Shown here: one piece after another, positions 1-12,200 of the stretch
Layout: every line of letters begins with the position of its first letter
Position numbering within the stretch: the first letter of the stretch is position 1
NCBI GenBank assembly: GCA_001643675.2
Contig: LSRY02000033.1
Span: 496,001 to 560,000, forward strand
Direction: 5' to 3'
Length of the DNA stretch: 64,000 nt
DNA from: Monocercomonoides exilis
Lineage: Eukaryota; Preaxostyla; Oxymonadida; Polymastigidae
Program-made: the position numbers and the translations under genes
Notes under the pieces: generated by a model
What the model was told of the DNA's origin: nothing
Databases searched by the model: none
Seen by the model: the letters and a program-made list of their open reading frames with translations, nothing else

Positions 1-552
1 AAATTGAAAGAAAAATTCACAACGAGGAAAAGAAAGAAGAAGAAAAAAAGATAATGAAAAGAAAAAAAGATCAGTTAAATTAAATTCAAAATATGTCTCT
101 ATTATAAATAAATATATATGAAAGAACTTCAGCCTCATGCACAAGAGCAAAGTCATGCAACGACTAAATGAAAAACAAAGTTTGACTATTTCTCTTTAAA
201 ATGAAGAAGAAGAAGAATTTAATCTCATTCAATCAAAACAGGTTCTTTTCATTTCAATCACGAATAACAATCTGATTCCAAACTAATAAACCAACAAAAA
301 AATTGTGCAAAAATCAAATTGAATCACAGATCTCATTAACATGCTTCATGGTTGTGTAACATTTTCAAATTTCTTCATCCTTTCAAATGCTTTCTCTCTC
401 TTTCTTTCCTTTTTGTTATCGAAAAATCAAACATTTAGGCTTTATCAATAAAAAAAAATCATCAAAGATAATTTCTCGATAAATACCTAACAATTTCGAC
501 TATTTACAATCACATCCATTCATCTCAACCGTCACATCATCACATCATCATT
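1..552. other. AT-rich intergenic DNA
   Basis: No open frame with coding character is visible on either strand. The stretch is A-rich with many short A runs and lies downstream of the acid phosphatase gene that ends at 553. It probably holds that gene's 3' processing signals, but none can be assigned. Confidence 0.6.
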
Positions 553-2611
553 TCATTTCCTTTGCTGCTCTTTTTTTGCCCCCTTGAAATTGAGCACCAT
601 CAAAATAACCAAAAAAATGCTTGCCACAGCAAACGCAGCAGCCAGTGATACAGTCGCTGCGATAAGAGGAGTGTTATTCCCACTCACATTCATTCCACAA
701 ACCTCGTTGAACCAGTGCGAGTCATCTGGCTGATTCAGAAGATCTTTCCACGGAGATATAAAAGTCTGAAAATGGTGAAGAAAAAAAAAATATCCGGTTT
801 TGAGAAAAAGAAAAAGAAAAATGAAAGATAAAAGAAAAGAAGAGAAAGATAAAAAAAGAATGAACTGATGAACTTTGCAAAAACGAGTATTGTTCACACT
901 TCAAAAGGACAGAATTCCTCATTGCTTGGACAATGGTTCGGGACAAATGAAGTCAGATTCAGCCTTTTTGGATCATTGTCAATGTTGAAGTCAGTTCTAA
1001 TTCTGACGAACACATTCGAAGCAGCCGACTTAGAAACAGAGCTATTTTCACGAGGATTATAAATATCTCTTTCTCTTTCTCTTTCTCTGTCTCTCCCTCT
1101 TTCTCTTTCATCTGCAGAGTCGCGATGATGTACCTGTTCTCTTTCATTATTAATGTGAAGCTCGAATGCAGCAATAGCACCATAAGACGGGTTTTGAGCC
1201 ATCTCTAAGCCGAGGCAGCCAATCAGAAAGCGCAGAGAGGAGTCGTGGCAGGCAAAATGAGACAGAAGCATGTGGGAGTCTGGTGGATTTCGTGACTCAG
1301 ACGAAATGACTTCTTTCATTTCCTTTATTAACTTTACAAACAATCAAACATAAAAACATACAATAGGCAAAAAACAAGACAAAAAACCAAAAAATAATAA
1401 AGTTAAAAGAAAATTAAACTCTTTCAAAAGAAATCATAATTAAATGAACCTTAGCCATAAAATATCCAGATGATGCTTCACAATAATTTCTATTACCAAT
1501 TGGTGTGTAGAGGGAGGTTACTAATGATTATGTAAACAAGAGAAAGCAAAACACCATTCATTAGATGATAATGAAAAATACATTTTAACATAATTTCAGA
1601 GAGAGAGAGAAAAAAGCAGAACATAAAAATTTATCGTTGAAATAAATATCGCAAACATCCATTGTAAAGAGATGTAAATTCTCTTAAATCATCTTCAGTC
1701 ATTCCTTTTGGAAGAGGCAAACTTTTATCACAAAATCGCAAACACATGTAATAATAAAAGAATTATAAAAGATAGTAATAAAAAACATCATCAAAAATAC
1801 TTGTGGAATCGTTGATATCTAACAGCATCCACCAATTCTGCTATTTGGTATCCCTCTGCCTTCAATCCAGTTAACTTGAACAATTTTTCTATCGTCTCTT
1901 TGTTTTTTTTCATGAAATTTTCAAGGATGCTGGACTCCTGAATCTTGTAAATTTCATCTAACGCTCTTCGACTATCAAAAATAATTCCAAAACATGAAGG
2001 AATGATGCGCAAAATTAAAAAGATTTGCCAAGCTTCAACCATTTTAATCCGGCAAGCAGAAGATATTCATTATGTTCAAGTACGGAATGTATTGGAATTG
2101 GCTGCAAGCCATCATCAAAAATATATGTTCCATTTTCCTCTTTTGGTCCAGATGAATTTGTAAAAAGTCCATGAGCAAATGAAAGTTGAGAGATTTTCGC
2201 TCTATCCATATATGTTGCATAAAAATAATATTTCTTTGGCGAATATTCAAGAGGCCATTCATTTTGTTTGATATATTCAGTACGCACAAAATCACCTATT
2301 TTTTGAAGCTGCTTCATTCCGATTTCTGTCAATTCACCAAAGTTTGTGAGAGGTTCAACATCCTGAAAAAATAGAAATTGATAAACACAAAAAAATAAAC
2401 ATATGAATAAATAGCAATACTGGCAATTGTATCATAGGAGTTCTATCTCCTATTTTTTCAATGAAAAGAAGATTGGATTTTTTATTGAAGAAACAATAAT
2501 TTGTTAATAAAACATAATTTTCAAGTTAAAACCATGCCGTTCAAGAAGCCAAACAGCAGCAAGTTTAGCATTTGAAGAAGCAATAAAATAAAGAATTAAA
2601 ATTTGGATCAT
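553..2611 (-). CDS. Membrane-anchored histidine acid phosphatase
   Basis: Branch-2 histidine phosphatase, which hydrolyses phosphomonoesters through a phosphohistidine. Seven exons reconstructed on the minus strand: 2611-2533, 2449-2421, 2362-1801, 1721-1657, 1475-1450, 1331-900 and 765-553. Exons 1 and 2 join to make the catalytic motif RHGDRTP directly after a signal peptide (start MIQILILYF). Exon 3 carries LTEIGMKQL and QPIPIHSV, exon 4 NLPLPKGMTED, and exon 6 the proton-donor region SHFACHDS followed by a C..C pair near the end. Exon 7 gives a C-terminal transmembrane helix and a short KKEQQRK tail, so the enzyme should face outside the cell or a vesicle lumen. Oddities: a 26-nt exon 5; an Arg/Glu/Asp-rich insertion in exon 6; and an apparent one-base frameshift inside exon 3 near 2042 (AAAA run), where the two homologous halves lie in different frames. 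Family identity is firm; exact splice sites are inferred from frame continuity and homology. Confidence 0.85.
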
Positions 2612-3495
2612 TCTGTTATTTTTAACAAGAAAATGAAAGGAAAAGAGTTTTGCAATTTTACCATAATGAATATATTTTGAAAATCTTTGAAGAGTCAATC
2701 CTTCATAAATCAACATAAAATTTTTTTAAAAATTATTAATTAATAAGCAAACTTCATCTTCGTTAAGAATAGAGAAAATCTGTGATTAAATGATTCATTC
2801 CAAGTGAAATACAACACAAGATATTGGAAAATTATGTTTTTCAGAGCAATGTGAATTTGTTTTGCAATTCTTACTGTGACATAAAGAGCATATAGAATTT
2901 TCCAAACTTTATTGAAATTGTGGAAAAAATTAATTTTGTTTATCGAATTATAAACTCTCAGACAATTTTTAAGAACTCAAACAAGAAAAAAAAAAAAAAA
3001 ACTAAAAGAAAGAAAAAAATCCTCATTCAAACAAATTCATTTAAGAAATGCTAAAAAAGCAAAAAAATTGCTTCATAAAATTGAACCTGAACAATACAGA
3101 ATATACTTTAATTTAATAAAAATTTAAAAATTGATTTACGAATGTTTGAATGTTCATTATAGAGAGATCTCCATCTGCAATATTCTAATAAAATGACGCT
3201 ATATCAGGATAATAAAACCATTGAAATAAGATCTCATTGAAAATAAAAAAGCAATTTTCTTTTCTTAAAAAAAGAAAGCAAAGAAACATAAAACATTCAT
3301 AAGCTTATGAAACAATCAAAGCAAGAAATTGGAATAAACCTCAGACATAATCAAATAGAATAATTATCATTTTACAACAATTTGGAAAGAAAATATTTTA
3401 AAACTCACAAAAAACTAACCCCATTACAATTATAAATAAAAATAAAACAACAAAATTCAGAAAAGAAATTAGAATATGAAAAAGATTCATGCAGA
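2612..3495. other. AT-rich intergenic DNA
   Basis: About 880 bp between the acid phosphatase start and the 3' end of the TOM1-like gene, both on the minus strand. It includes a long A run at about 2983-3001. No frame has coding character. Confidence 0.6.
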
Positions 3496-5172
3496 TTACA
3501 ATGAAATGATGTAAGACGTGGGTTTTGAAGACTTTGGAGTGTAATAATACGAAGGCTCGCCATCAAACAACTCAGGCTGCGTACCCAAATTCACTGATGG
3601 TATCCTTTTGATCGTGCCGCTGGCTTTCGATGTATCTGGCCGCACAGCCACTCCGCTTTCCCTTCCTCCTTCGCTCCACCCCATCCCACCACCGCCTGTT
3701 TGGTTGACTGCTCTCTCATACAGCAGCGGCTTGCTCATTTCAGGCTCTCCCTCAGAGCCGCGCTCTCCTCCCACATTATGCACTGCCCCAAACATTCCTT
3801 CTTCCCTCGCTTTTCCTTTCCCACCCCCAGACATCCTCCACGGCTCAGAATAGAACCCTTCGTCATCGTCCTTCAAATACGCCGTCTTCTTTTTGCCGGC
3901 GCTCCTTTTCTTATCTTTGCTCTTTGCCCTTGAGCCATTTTTCTCTCTTCCTGTTCGATCTCTCTCTGCATAGCTCACATTTCCCTTTCCTTTTTCAATG
4001 GGATGAGTCTGTCCGCTCATCTGCTTCTTCTCTTTCTTGGCGGATGTGGTGTGAACAGAAAGCATGAAGTATATCATCAGAAGAAGGACAGAAGGAACTA
4101 TTTCAAATATTACATAGAAAACGAGGTAGAAAGAGTTGAATTCCCACCTACACATTAGAAAAAAGATAAAGATTGAATGCAATGTGATGAATAAAATTAA
4201 AAAAAAAATTCTTGTTTCCAGATTATAAAAGTGTTAATAAAAAATAGATATTTCATCATCTTTTCCAAAAAAATTTCAACTTCAACAACTGAAAGAAAAG
4301 TTATCACAAAGTTCATACACTGGCTTTCTTCCAGCTATAACAGCTTCTGAAAGATCTCCCATTTTTGTTTGAATAATATTAACATCAAGAACGTAGCAAA
4401 GCACATAGACTAGCCGAGCAAAAAAGATCGAGCACATTATAAATATCAATATCATTAAGGCTTTAATTCTGGATTGGAAAGGCATTAGTTGTCGAAGTCG
4501 AATGTAGATCTGAAGAAGCCTCACCCAATAAATAAGTATTGATATTACAATCGTTATGTAATTCACAATATCCACATATGCCATGATCTTGTCCTTTGTG
4601 TATGAGCTAGTATTTGAATTAAATACATTCAACTGATTGAAAAATATTCATGAAAAAGAAATATTCAGATTAAACAAACCGCAGTTAAAATACTTGTTGC
4701 AATGGATCCGCCAATAAGAAGCACAAAAATAACGATGAAAAGAATTGCAATCCAAGTTCTTGAAGATCGATTTTTTGTGAATGTTGAAAGAACGGCACTT
4801 CCAAGCCAAATTGCAAGGAATTGCCAACTGAGAAATATAAAATAGCGAGGCACTTGATCGCAAACAAGAAGATAACTGAAACGTTCGAAGGGAAATGGAA
4901 CAAGAAGACATAATGTTCTTATCAATAAAAATATGGAAATAAGTCCAAGAAATGATTTTTTAATTCTGCTTTTCCCCCATTTGCTTTTCTTTATAACCTG
5001 AAGAGTTTCTTGAACAGACACTAAAAGGCACCCGAGATAACAAACAACTAAAATAATCAGAGGGAATCCATGCTCTCCATAAATTACTATAATTTTGATT
5101 AGAATAATAACAACATTAAATAAATTATAAACCTGGACAATTAATTGAAAGATCTTCTTGATTAAAGTCCAT
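3496..5172 (-). CDS. Seven-transmembrane TOM1/THH1-like protein
   Basis: Four exons on the minus strand: 5172-5133, 5086-4680, 4632-4319 and 4147-3496, summing to 1413 nt, or 470 residues. All introns are GT-AG. The N-terminus is MDFNQEDLSINCP. Seven hydrophobic segments follow, the last being FYLVFYVIFEIVPSVLLLM, which matches the VEIVPS-type last helix of the plant TOM1/THH1/TOM3 family. The segment VPRYFIFLSWQFLAIWLG fits that family's third helix. In plants these are vacuolar or endomembrane proteins; the role here is unknown. After the last helix comes a hydrophilic, low-complexity tail of about 180 residues, basic near the membrane (KKEKK, KDKKRSAGKKK) and Gly-rich in the middle, ending in a Tyr/Ser-rich stretch. 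A distant 7-TM receptor family is the main alternative. Confidence 0.7.
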
Positions 5173-6027
5173 GAAATGGAGATTCTTTATTTTCTAAAAG
5201 ATCAACCCAATATATATTTAATCGAATAATGAAAATTTTCTGAACCGGAAATACTTTTTGATAGCCGTTCTTTCTTATTGAAAATTACATAAAAAATATA
5301 TAAGGGACAACGCGCGTGAAATTATACTGATTGAGAAATTTGTTTCAGCAAATTTATCTTTTCTTTCATAAATGATAAGAACATAACTCACTTTTTCTCA
5401 TCTGACCGAAAAATATTTTAAAATCCAAAAACTGACTATGCACATAAAATTGTTAAAACAAAATTCAAGTTATTATCGAAATCAAAAACAATGTTTTTTT
5501 TCCGTGAAATTTCATTTTGAGCAAAATATTTTGATTTTTGAATATTGTTCAAATGGGACGAAATCTTTTGCTTTTTAAATTTTGTTCCACACAGTTCTTC
5601 AGAATATTTTTCTCGACTTTTTTATATTTCTATATTTAATATTGCACTGGAATGTCAGAATTATAATTATACGATAGCAGAAATAGTTTGGAACAAATCA
5701 TTGATTTTTTCATAAATGCAAGAATACTGTCCCAAATAAACATTATTATATCTTTTTCGTTTCTCAATACTAAACCAATATATATTTTGAGTAGTGATAT
5801 TTGACTCATAAAGATATGATATCAGGATAAGTTTAGCCAAATCTCGTATTTTCTTCTTCAAAGTTCAAAAATCCACACGATTTAATATTCTTTCCCAACA
5901 TATTTAATTCGTTTATCACAAGAGTTTATCCACGTTTTCAAACATTTCACAACTTTTTTGCATCATATTTGTATTGTTCGAAATCAACACAAACATTCTC
6001 TAAATTGGATTATCCCATTTTATTATA
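5173..6027. other. Divergent intergenic region
   Basis: About 855 bp of AT-rich sequence between the minus-strand TOM1-like gene and the plus-strand threonine synthase, so it should hold both promoters. A 64-codon minus-strand open frame at 5667-5861 has no recognisable features and is not called. Confidence 0.55.
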
Positions 6028-7479
6028 ATGGATTTCACTTGCATAAAAGCTTTTCGTTGTACTATTTGTGGAAATGAAGTTCCACAAGCAGAAGCTGATG
6101 AAACTTATGTGTGCCCTTACGACGGAGGAAACTACGATGTAATTTACGATTATGACAAGCTTCGCGAAGCGATTAAAAAAGATGGATTTGGAAAAGAAAA
6201 AGATGGAATGTGGAGATACCTTCCCCTTCTTCCAATCCAAAAAGGAGCGAGGCTTCCGCCAATTGTTGCAGGAGGAACTCCCCTTCATCACATACCACAG
6301 ACTGCAACTGAAAAATTGCTTGGAGAGTCTGGATCAAAAATTGACTTTTATCTGAAAGACGAGGGAAGAAACCCTACAGGATCATTGAAAGACAGAGCAA
6401 GTTCTCTTGTTGCCGCAAAGGCCTTGCATGATAAAAAACCGCTTGTTGCAACAGCATCTACTGGAAATGCTGCAGCTGCATTATCTGGGATTTGCGCTTC
6501 ATTGGGCTTACCGTGCATTATATTTGTACCTGCTGCTGCACCTCCAGCAAAGATTGCACAGCTGAGGAGTTTTGGAGCATATGTATTTCTTGTGGACGGT
6601 GTGTACGACGATGCTTTTGAGCTTTGCCAAGAATGTACTAAAAAATTCGGATGGTACTGCCGTAGCACTGGATATAATGCCTACACATCAGAAGGAAAGA
6701 AAACAGTTTCATTTGAGATATGTGAGCAATTAGCAGGCTATGTTTTAAGAGGGACTTCACCCGAGCATCCACTTGCAATGGGAATGTGTGCTGAAGCTGC
6801 AAGGTGCGTTGATATGGGCATTGTCGAGCTTGGAGGAGGAGCATTTTCAGCTCCAAATTGGATTGCCGTATCCATTGGCGATGGAAATATTATTAGCGGC
6901 ACATGGGCAGGAATTAATGATCTGTATTCACTTGGGTTGATCAATCGCAAGCCCAAGCTTTTGGGTGTTCAAGCAGAAGGCAGCGATTATGTGTATCGAG
7001 CATTGAAAACAGCCAAGACACCAACAGAATGGGACAAATTGCCTGCTATTGATAGTACGACAGTCGCTGATAGCATTGAAGCCAACTTGCCGCGTGATCG
7101 TGTCAGAGCATGCAGAGCAATCATGGACAGTGGAGGGATTTGCCTGACAGTTACTGACGAAGAGATTCTCAAAGAAATTCCGACGACTGGACGTGAAACA
7201 GGTGTGTTTGTTGAGCCTGCATCTGCCTGCACGATTGCAGGGATTAAGAAAGCGCTGAGGCAGAAGCTTATTCCATTGTCAGATTCTCCGATATCGATGG
7301 TGGCCATTATGACAGGCACAGGACTGAAAGATATTGCAGCTGCGCAGAGAGCTGTGACAGCTTCGAAAGATGAAGCATCCTCATCTGCAGAAGGGCTGAA
7401 GATGGAAAGAGGAACAGCGATTAAGATTCCTATTAGTGTTAAGGCTGTTGAAGACGCTGTGAAAGGACTTCCATTTTAG
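6028..7479 (+). CDS. Threonine synthase (intronless)
   Basis: PLP-dependent enzyme converting O-phosphohomoserine to threonine. It is a single exon of 483 residues starting at the ATG at 6028. The N-terminus has a rubredoxin-like CTIC...C segment (Cys11, Cys14, Cys29), as in some prokaryotic threonine synthases. The PLP-binding lysine is in GSLKDRA (Lys121). The phosphate/PLP-contact motif STGNAAAA follows at about 144-151, and a Gly-rich GTGLKD lies near the C-terminus. Length and order fit a complete enzyme of the fold-type II family. Every well-resolved multi-domain neighbour in the first 9 kb has introns and this gene has none, which fits acquisition from a prokaryote, although intronless genes also occur here (9240-13403). 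A related threonine dehydratase or cysteate-synthase-like member of the same fold is the alternative. Confidence 0.85.
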   Translation: MDFTCIKAFRCTICGNEVPQAEADETYVCPYDGGNYDVIYDYDKLREAIKKDGFGKEKDGMWRYLPLLPIQKGARLPPIVAGGTPLHHIPQTATEKLLGESGSKIDFYLKDEGRNPTGSLKDRASSLVAAKALHDKKPLVATASTGNAAAALSGICASLGLPCIIFVPAAAPPAKIAQLRSFGAYVFLVDGVYDDAFELCQECTKKFGWYCRSTGYNAYTSEGKKTVSFEICEQLAGYVLRGTSPEHPLAMGMCAEAARCVDMGIVELGGGAFSAPNWIAVSIGDGNIISGTWAGINDLYSLGLINRKPKLLGVQAEGSDYVYRALKTAKTPTEWDKLPAIDSTTVADSIEANLPRDRVRACRAIMDSGGICLTVTDEEILKEIPTTGRETGVFVEPASACTIAGIKKALRQKLIPLSDSPISMVAIMTGTGLKDIAAAQRAVTASKDEASSSAEGLKMERGTAIKIPISVKAVEDAVKGLPF

Positions 7480-7636
7480 TTTTTCAGATAAAAATATTTA
7501 AATTTTTAAATCGATATTTTTTTTTTTTTTGTTCTCTAAGATTTGTAAGTTTTATTTATCACTTCACTTAATTACAAAGCGGAGAATTTTATTTTCTGTT
7601 AAAAGAACTCATTTTTCCATACCCAACATTTGTCAA

Positions 7637-8916
7637 ATGTCTGAACAAAAATCATTTGAATACGAGCCAACACTACAAAATATAATTGATCAAACTTCAT
7701 TAAAATGGATATTTGTTGGAGGTAAAGGAGGTGTTGGGAAAACGACTTGCGCATGTGCGTTGTCCATTCTTCTTTCAAAGTTTAGAAAAAGTGTTTTATT
7801 GGTTTCAACGGATCCCGCGCATAGCACTTCAGATGCTTTTTGCCAACGCTTTTCCAGCACACCCTCACCTGTAACAGGATATCCAAACTTATTTGTCATG
7901 GTTTAAATAAATTATTATTTTCAATTTTTAATAAAAAATATCTTTTTCACTTACCCAATTTAGGAAGTTGGATACGGAAATTCAAAAGACAATGCACTTG
8001 GTTCATCGAATTCTGGCTCTTTGGGGGATTCGCTTTTATCTTCGATTCCAGGAATTGATGAAGCAATGGGATTTGCTGTGTTGCTGCGTGGTGTTAAGAA
8101 AATGGAATATGACACAGTGGTGTTTGATACAGCACCAACAGGCCACACATTAAAATTATTATCATTTCCTCAAATTATTTCATCTTTTCTCGGAAAATTC
8201 GGATCTCTTGGAAGCATTCTCACTCAGGTGCAAAAAATGCTCTTTTCTTCTGAAAGTGATAAAGATGATTCTCCCGAAGTTAACGATAACGCATTGAAAC
8301 TGTTGAAAGAAGCTTCTGAAGACGTCTTAATGACAATGAAAGATCCTGTATGCTTATTGCTTCAATTTATTGAATATTATTTTTTTAAATTCAAAATATT
8401 TGCATATACACATTCATATTTAATAGGAAAGCACAACATTCATCTGCGTAACTCTTGCGGAATTCCTTCCTTTGTATGAAACAGAACGTTTAATTCAAGT
8501 TTGTCATTTTCTTATTTTCAATCTTTTTTCATTTATGGAATATTTGCCAAAAACAAAAAATAATTATGAAGGATTTGGCAGAGGCAGAGATAGATTGTCA
8601 TAACATAATAATTAACCAGCTTATAAATCCACCAACAATTTCTGATGAATCTGGCACGTCATCATCTTCTTCAACACCATCACATTCATCTTTTCAATGC
8701 CCTCACTGCGCTTCAAGGCGTGCAATGCAAGAAGTTTACCTTTCAAAAGCTGAATCTCTATACCCAGATATGCATCTCATTCGTCTTCCTCAGCTCACAT
8801 CTGAAATACGAACTTCAAAACCTTTGGAGGATTTCAGTTGGAGGCTAATTGGGAAACATCAAGAAGATGGCAAAAAACAAGATTCAACAAAAATACCAGA
8901 TGAAAAGAAGAAATGA
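7637..8916 (+). CDS. GET3: GET3/TRC40 tail-anchored protein targeting ATPase
   Basis: Cytosolic ArsA-type ATPase that carries tail-anchored membrane proteins to the ER. Four exons: 7637-7900, 7964-8347, 8427-8498 and 8572-8916, all phase-0 GT-AG introns, giving 354 residues, close to the usual length. Start chosen at MSEQKSF, because upstream in-frame sequence looks like 5' leader. Motifs in order: deviant Walker [11 protein letters not shown] (about 28-37), switch [11 protein letters not shown], switch [17 protein letters not shown], then [11 protein letters not shown] and NIIINQLI. The zinc-binding, dimer-forming CxxC is CPHC. The hydrophobic helical part lies around [17 protein letters not shown]. 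The gene lies 157 bp downstream of threonine synthase, on the same strand. Assignment is firm. Confidence 0.93.
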
Positions 8917-9239
8917 GATTCTTTCAAAAAACGATTCATATTAAAAGATTAATACTGAGGATACCAAACAAAAAATTTTAACACAAAACCAATTCATTTC
9001 ATTCAGTTTTTTTAACTGCTTTCTTTTTCATATTTTCTCATCAATAATTATTTAAGTTTTCACTTTCAATCACGTTTTGATTCAGATATTATTTTTCAGA
9101 AAATTAAGAACACTTCTTCAATGAACAAAATCACTTTCGTTTTTCTAATTAAAAAATTTGGAACAAGACTCTGCATTCAGTGATATTTTTTGTTATCAAA
9201 TTTACATTTTCAAAAATTCCAAAATGGATAAGATCAAAA
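8917..9239. other. Intergenic spacer
   Basis: About 320 bp of T-rich sequence between GET3 and the next plus-strand gene. No coding or RNA feature is visible. Confidence 0.5.
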
Positions 9240-12200
9240 ATGGATGATTTAATTGAAGCTTTTGAAGAGCTTATACGTCTCAAAAGTGGAAATTTCAATA
9301 AAACTTTAAATTTTGTGTATGAAGATGCTGATTCAAAGTCAAAACTGCAGGATGCTGAGTGTAATTTTCAAATTGAGAAAGTTTTGAAATTTATGGACAA
9401 ATACTCTGATACATTACAAACCTTACAAAATGCTAACTTAAATGCCTCATTATCTGAAGATTGCAAGAAAGTGTTGCAACAAAAAATGCCAGAATCATTC
9501 AATTTACAGCGGAATACAAATTTTCTTGAAAATTGTGCTATTTCTTCAAATACGAATTGTTACTCTCTTTTTACAAATTTAGTGAATCTTCTCACTCGTG
9601 TTTTATCGCTTCATTTGAATTACAAAAGCAAATGTGAAATGAATCTATTGTCAAAAACCTTTCAATATTTGATTTCTTTATCGTTGGAGAAATTCAAGGA
9701 TTTTGAGCAAGTAGCTCACTTAAATCAATTTTTTGCAATCACAAACAACATATTACAATGCATGAAGCTGCACCAAAATGAAATACATTTTCAGACGTTT
9801 TCGTTGCACTTACTTAATTCTTTTTTACCTTATGTGACTCAAGCACTTGATGGGCAGCAACAAGAAGATTCACCAGAGAACATTGAAGGAAACAAGATCT
9901 TTTGTGAGATTGCAGATGAGATTTTGAATTTCATAACAAAGCCTTCTGCGCAATGGACAACTTTTGAAGGGAAAATTTATTTATTTCATATGTGTAAATT
10001 TTTGAATCTTGCCCCAAGAATTTTACTTGAATCAAGTACTATTATCGACGCATTAGTTAAAAGACTATTCATTATAAGTCAGCGAAATTACGATAATGAA
10101 CGGAAGAATACGAATGCTTCTAAACCACTTGAAATAGGACAGTCGCAACAAATTCATTCGAGCGACTGCACTCCTCAGCAACTTGTCAATATATTTCTTG
10201 CTCCAAAATTTTTAAATGATTCTCTGCAAATAGATGTTGGAAAGTGCATTTTCCGTTGCTTTTCTTTGATGCCTTGCAGCTTATGCAACCAAATTTTTTA
10301 TAACGCAGAATCAAAAATGACGGAGCAAACTTCTTCATCTTGCCCCAAAAAATCATTAACAGTTAACAAAATGCAGCATTGTGAAGCAGTGCAACCACCA
10401 CAAGCATTGCTTCAGTTAAGTGATGACGAATTTAAAGAAAGCACTGTTGATTTGAGGGTAATAAGAGCTTTTTCGATGCATTCGATTCTTCTTTTGTTTC
10501 ACACACTCAGAACTCTTAAAGAACAAAAAATAGAGCTTGCATCAGAGCGAGTTATGCAAGGAGACAACTCTTCAGGTGCCTCATCGGTTGAAGCTTCTTC
10601 GATGGCAAACTGTTCATCTTCATCGAATGCAGATTTGGCAAACCTGATTGTTGCTCTTCGTCGGATGCTTCATCTCAGCCGCGGAAACAGACAGAAAACC
10701 ACATGCTTGCTCCAACTTTGCTTGACGCTTGTCGATGCTGCAGTTGGGACTCTGAACATGTGGAGAGCATCTTACATTTCGTGTGAAGAGGATAAAAAGA
10801 GGAAAGAAGAAGAAAAAGAAGAAGAGGCATCTGGAAGCTCGAAGGCTACAGAGATAAAAACACAACAAGAAGATGGTCACGAAAAAAACAGTGAGAATGA
10901 TGAGAAGTTTGTTCAAACAGGCAAAATTACAGACTTGGATTCGCCACACCTGCCTCTATTAGACAATAAAGTGGCTACTTTTACCAGAAACGCCTTTTCT
11001 CCAACACTTGCGAAATTTGCGCAAGAAGTTGCATTTTCTGTGGAACATGCTGTTTTTGATGCTTCTGATTATCCAACTTCACAATCATCTTTTGCTTCAT
11101 CAGCATCGTTATCCTCCCCTTCCGCCTTTCGTTCCGACTGCGGCACAACAAGTTCTCCATCTGATTTGCTTTTCATTTCATCTTCTGCTTCAAGTGTTCT
11201 TTATTCAACAAAGCCACATGAAATTTCAGCTGAAGCGATTGTTTCACTTTCAACATTTCTTCAATCTCTCATGGGCATATTTTTCGAGATGCGTGCTTCT
11301 CCTTCGTTGATTGACACTCGCGTGTCTTATGCGATATTCGCACTGTGCTCCGCGGTCATCAGAACAGCTGCTCCGATAGTTCTCCGTTTTGATCACCCTC
11401 AGATTTCTAATGGTGATTCAAAAGTTTTGATTTCACAATCGAATTTGGAAAGGTTGAACAAAAATTTGACTGATAAAAATGCAAATTCAGATGAAAAATG
11501 CTCCGATGAAGAGAAAATGAATGAAAAGCAAGGGAACACAAAAACAGTTACAGAATGCTCATCATTTCAAGCTGACTTCCAACGAGTTTCTGGAGCATTT
11601 TTTAATCTGCTGTCAGAGTCTAAAGTTTTGATCCGTTCCATTTTATCTAATGTTCCCAAGAAATCTTTTGCAGATGTTTTGCTTCCTTCTCTTTTTGATG
11701 GGACAAAATGCTTTTCCATTGGCAAAAAGATTTTGAATATGCCAAATGTTTTTTCAATTCCAGAAAGTCGTCAGCCTTCAGCCTTTTCAACAAAATATGC
11801 TTCATCTTCGACTGACAACTCTGATTCAACAAAATCTTTCATTTCTTTTGAGTCATTGAAAAGTGCTTCTGCCACAAATCCATTGATGTTTCCTATGTTT
11901 TTCCACGAGTCCTGCCTTTCCCTGCGCGATCGCTATATTTATCGCAACTCTCTATGTGATGTTTTTTCTTTTGTTCGAAGCTTTTTATCTCTCACAATTC
12001 CGCAATCGCATCAATCAGCACACTCATTTTCTTCAACAATTGCAAATACAAAGCTTTCTATTCCAAACTCAACAAGCGAAGATTTATTATCCACACCTCC
12101 TTCTAATTCATCCCTTTCTCAAATCTCTTCCTCCAGTTCTACTCCTGGCTCTGCTTCTTCTCTTTCATCTTTTTCATCATCTTCTACTTCGACTTCACTT

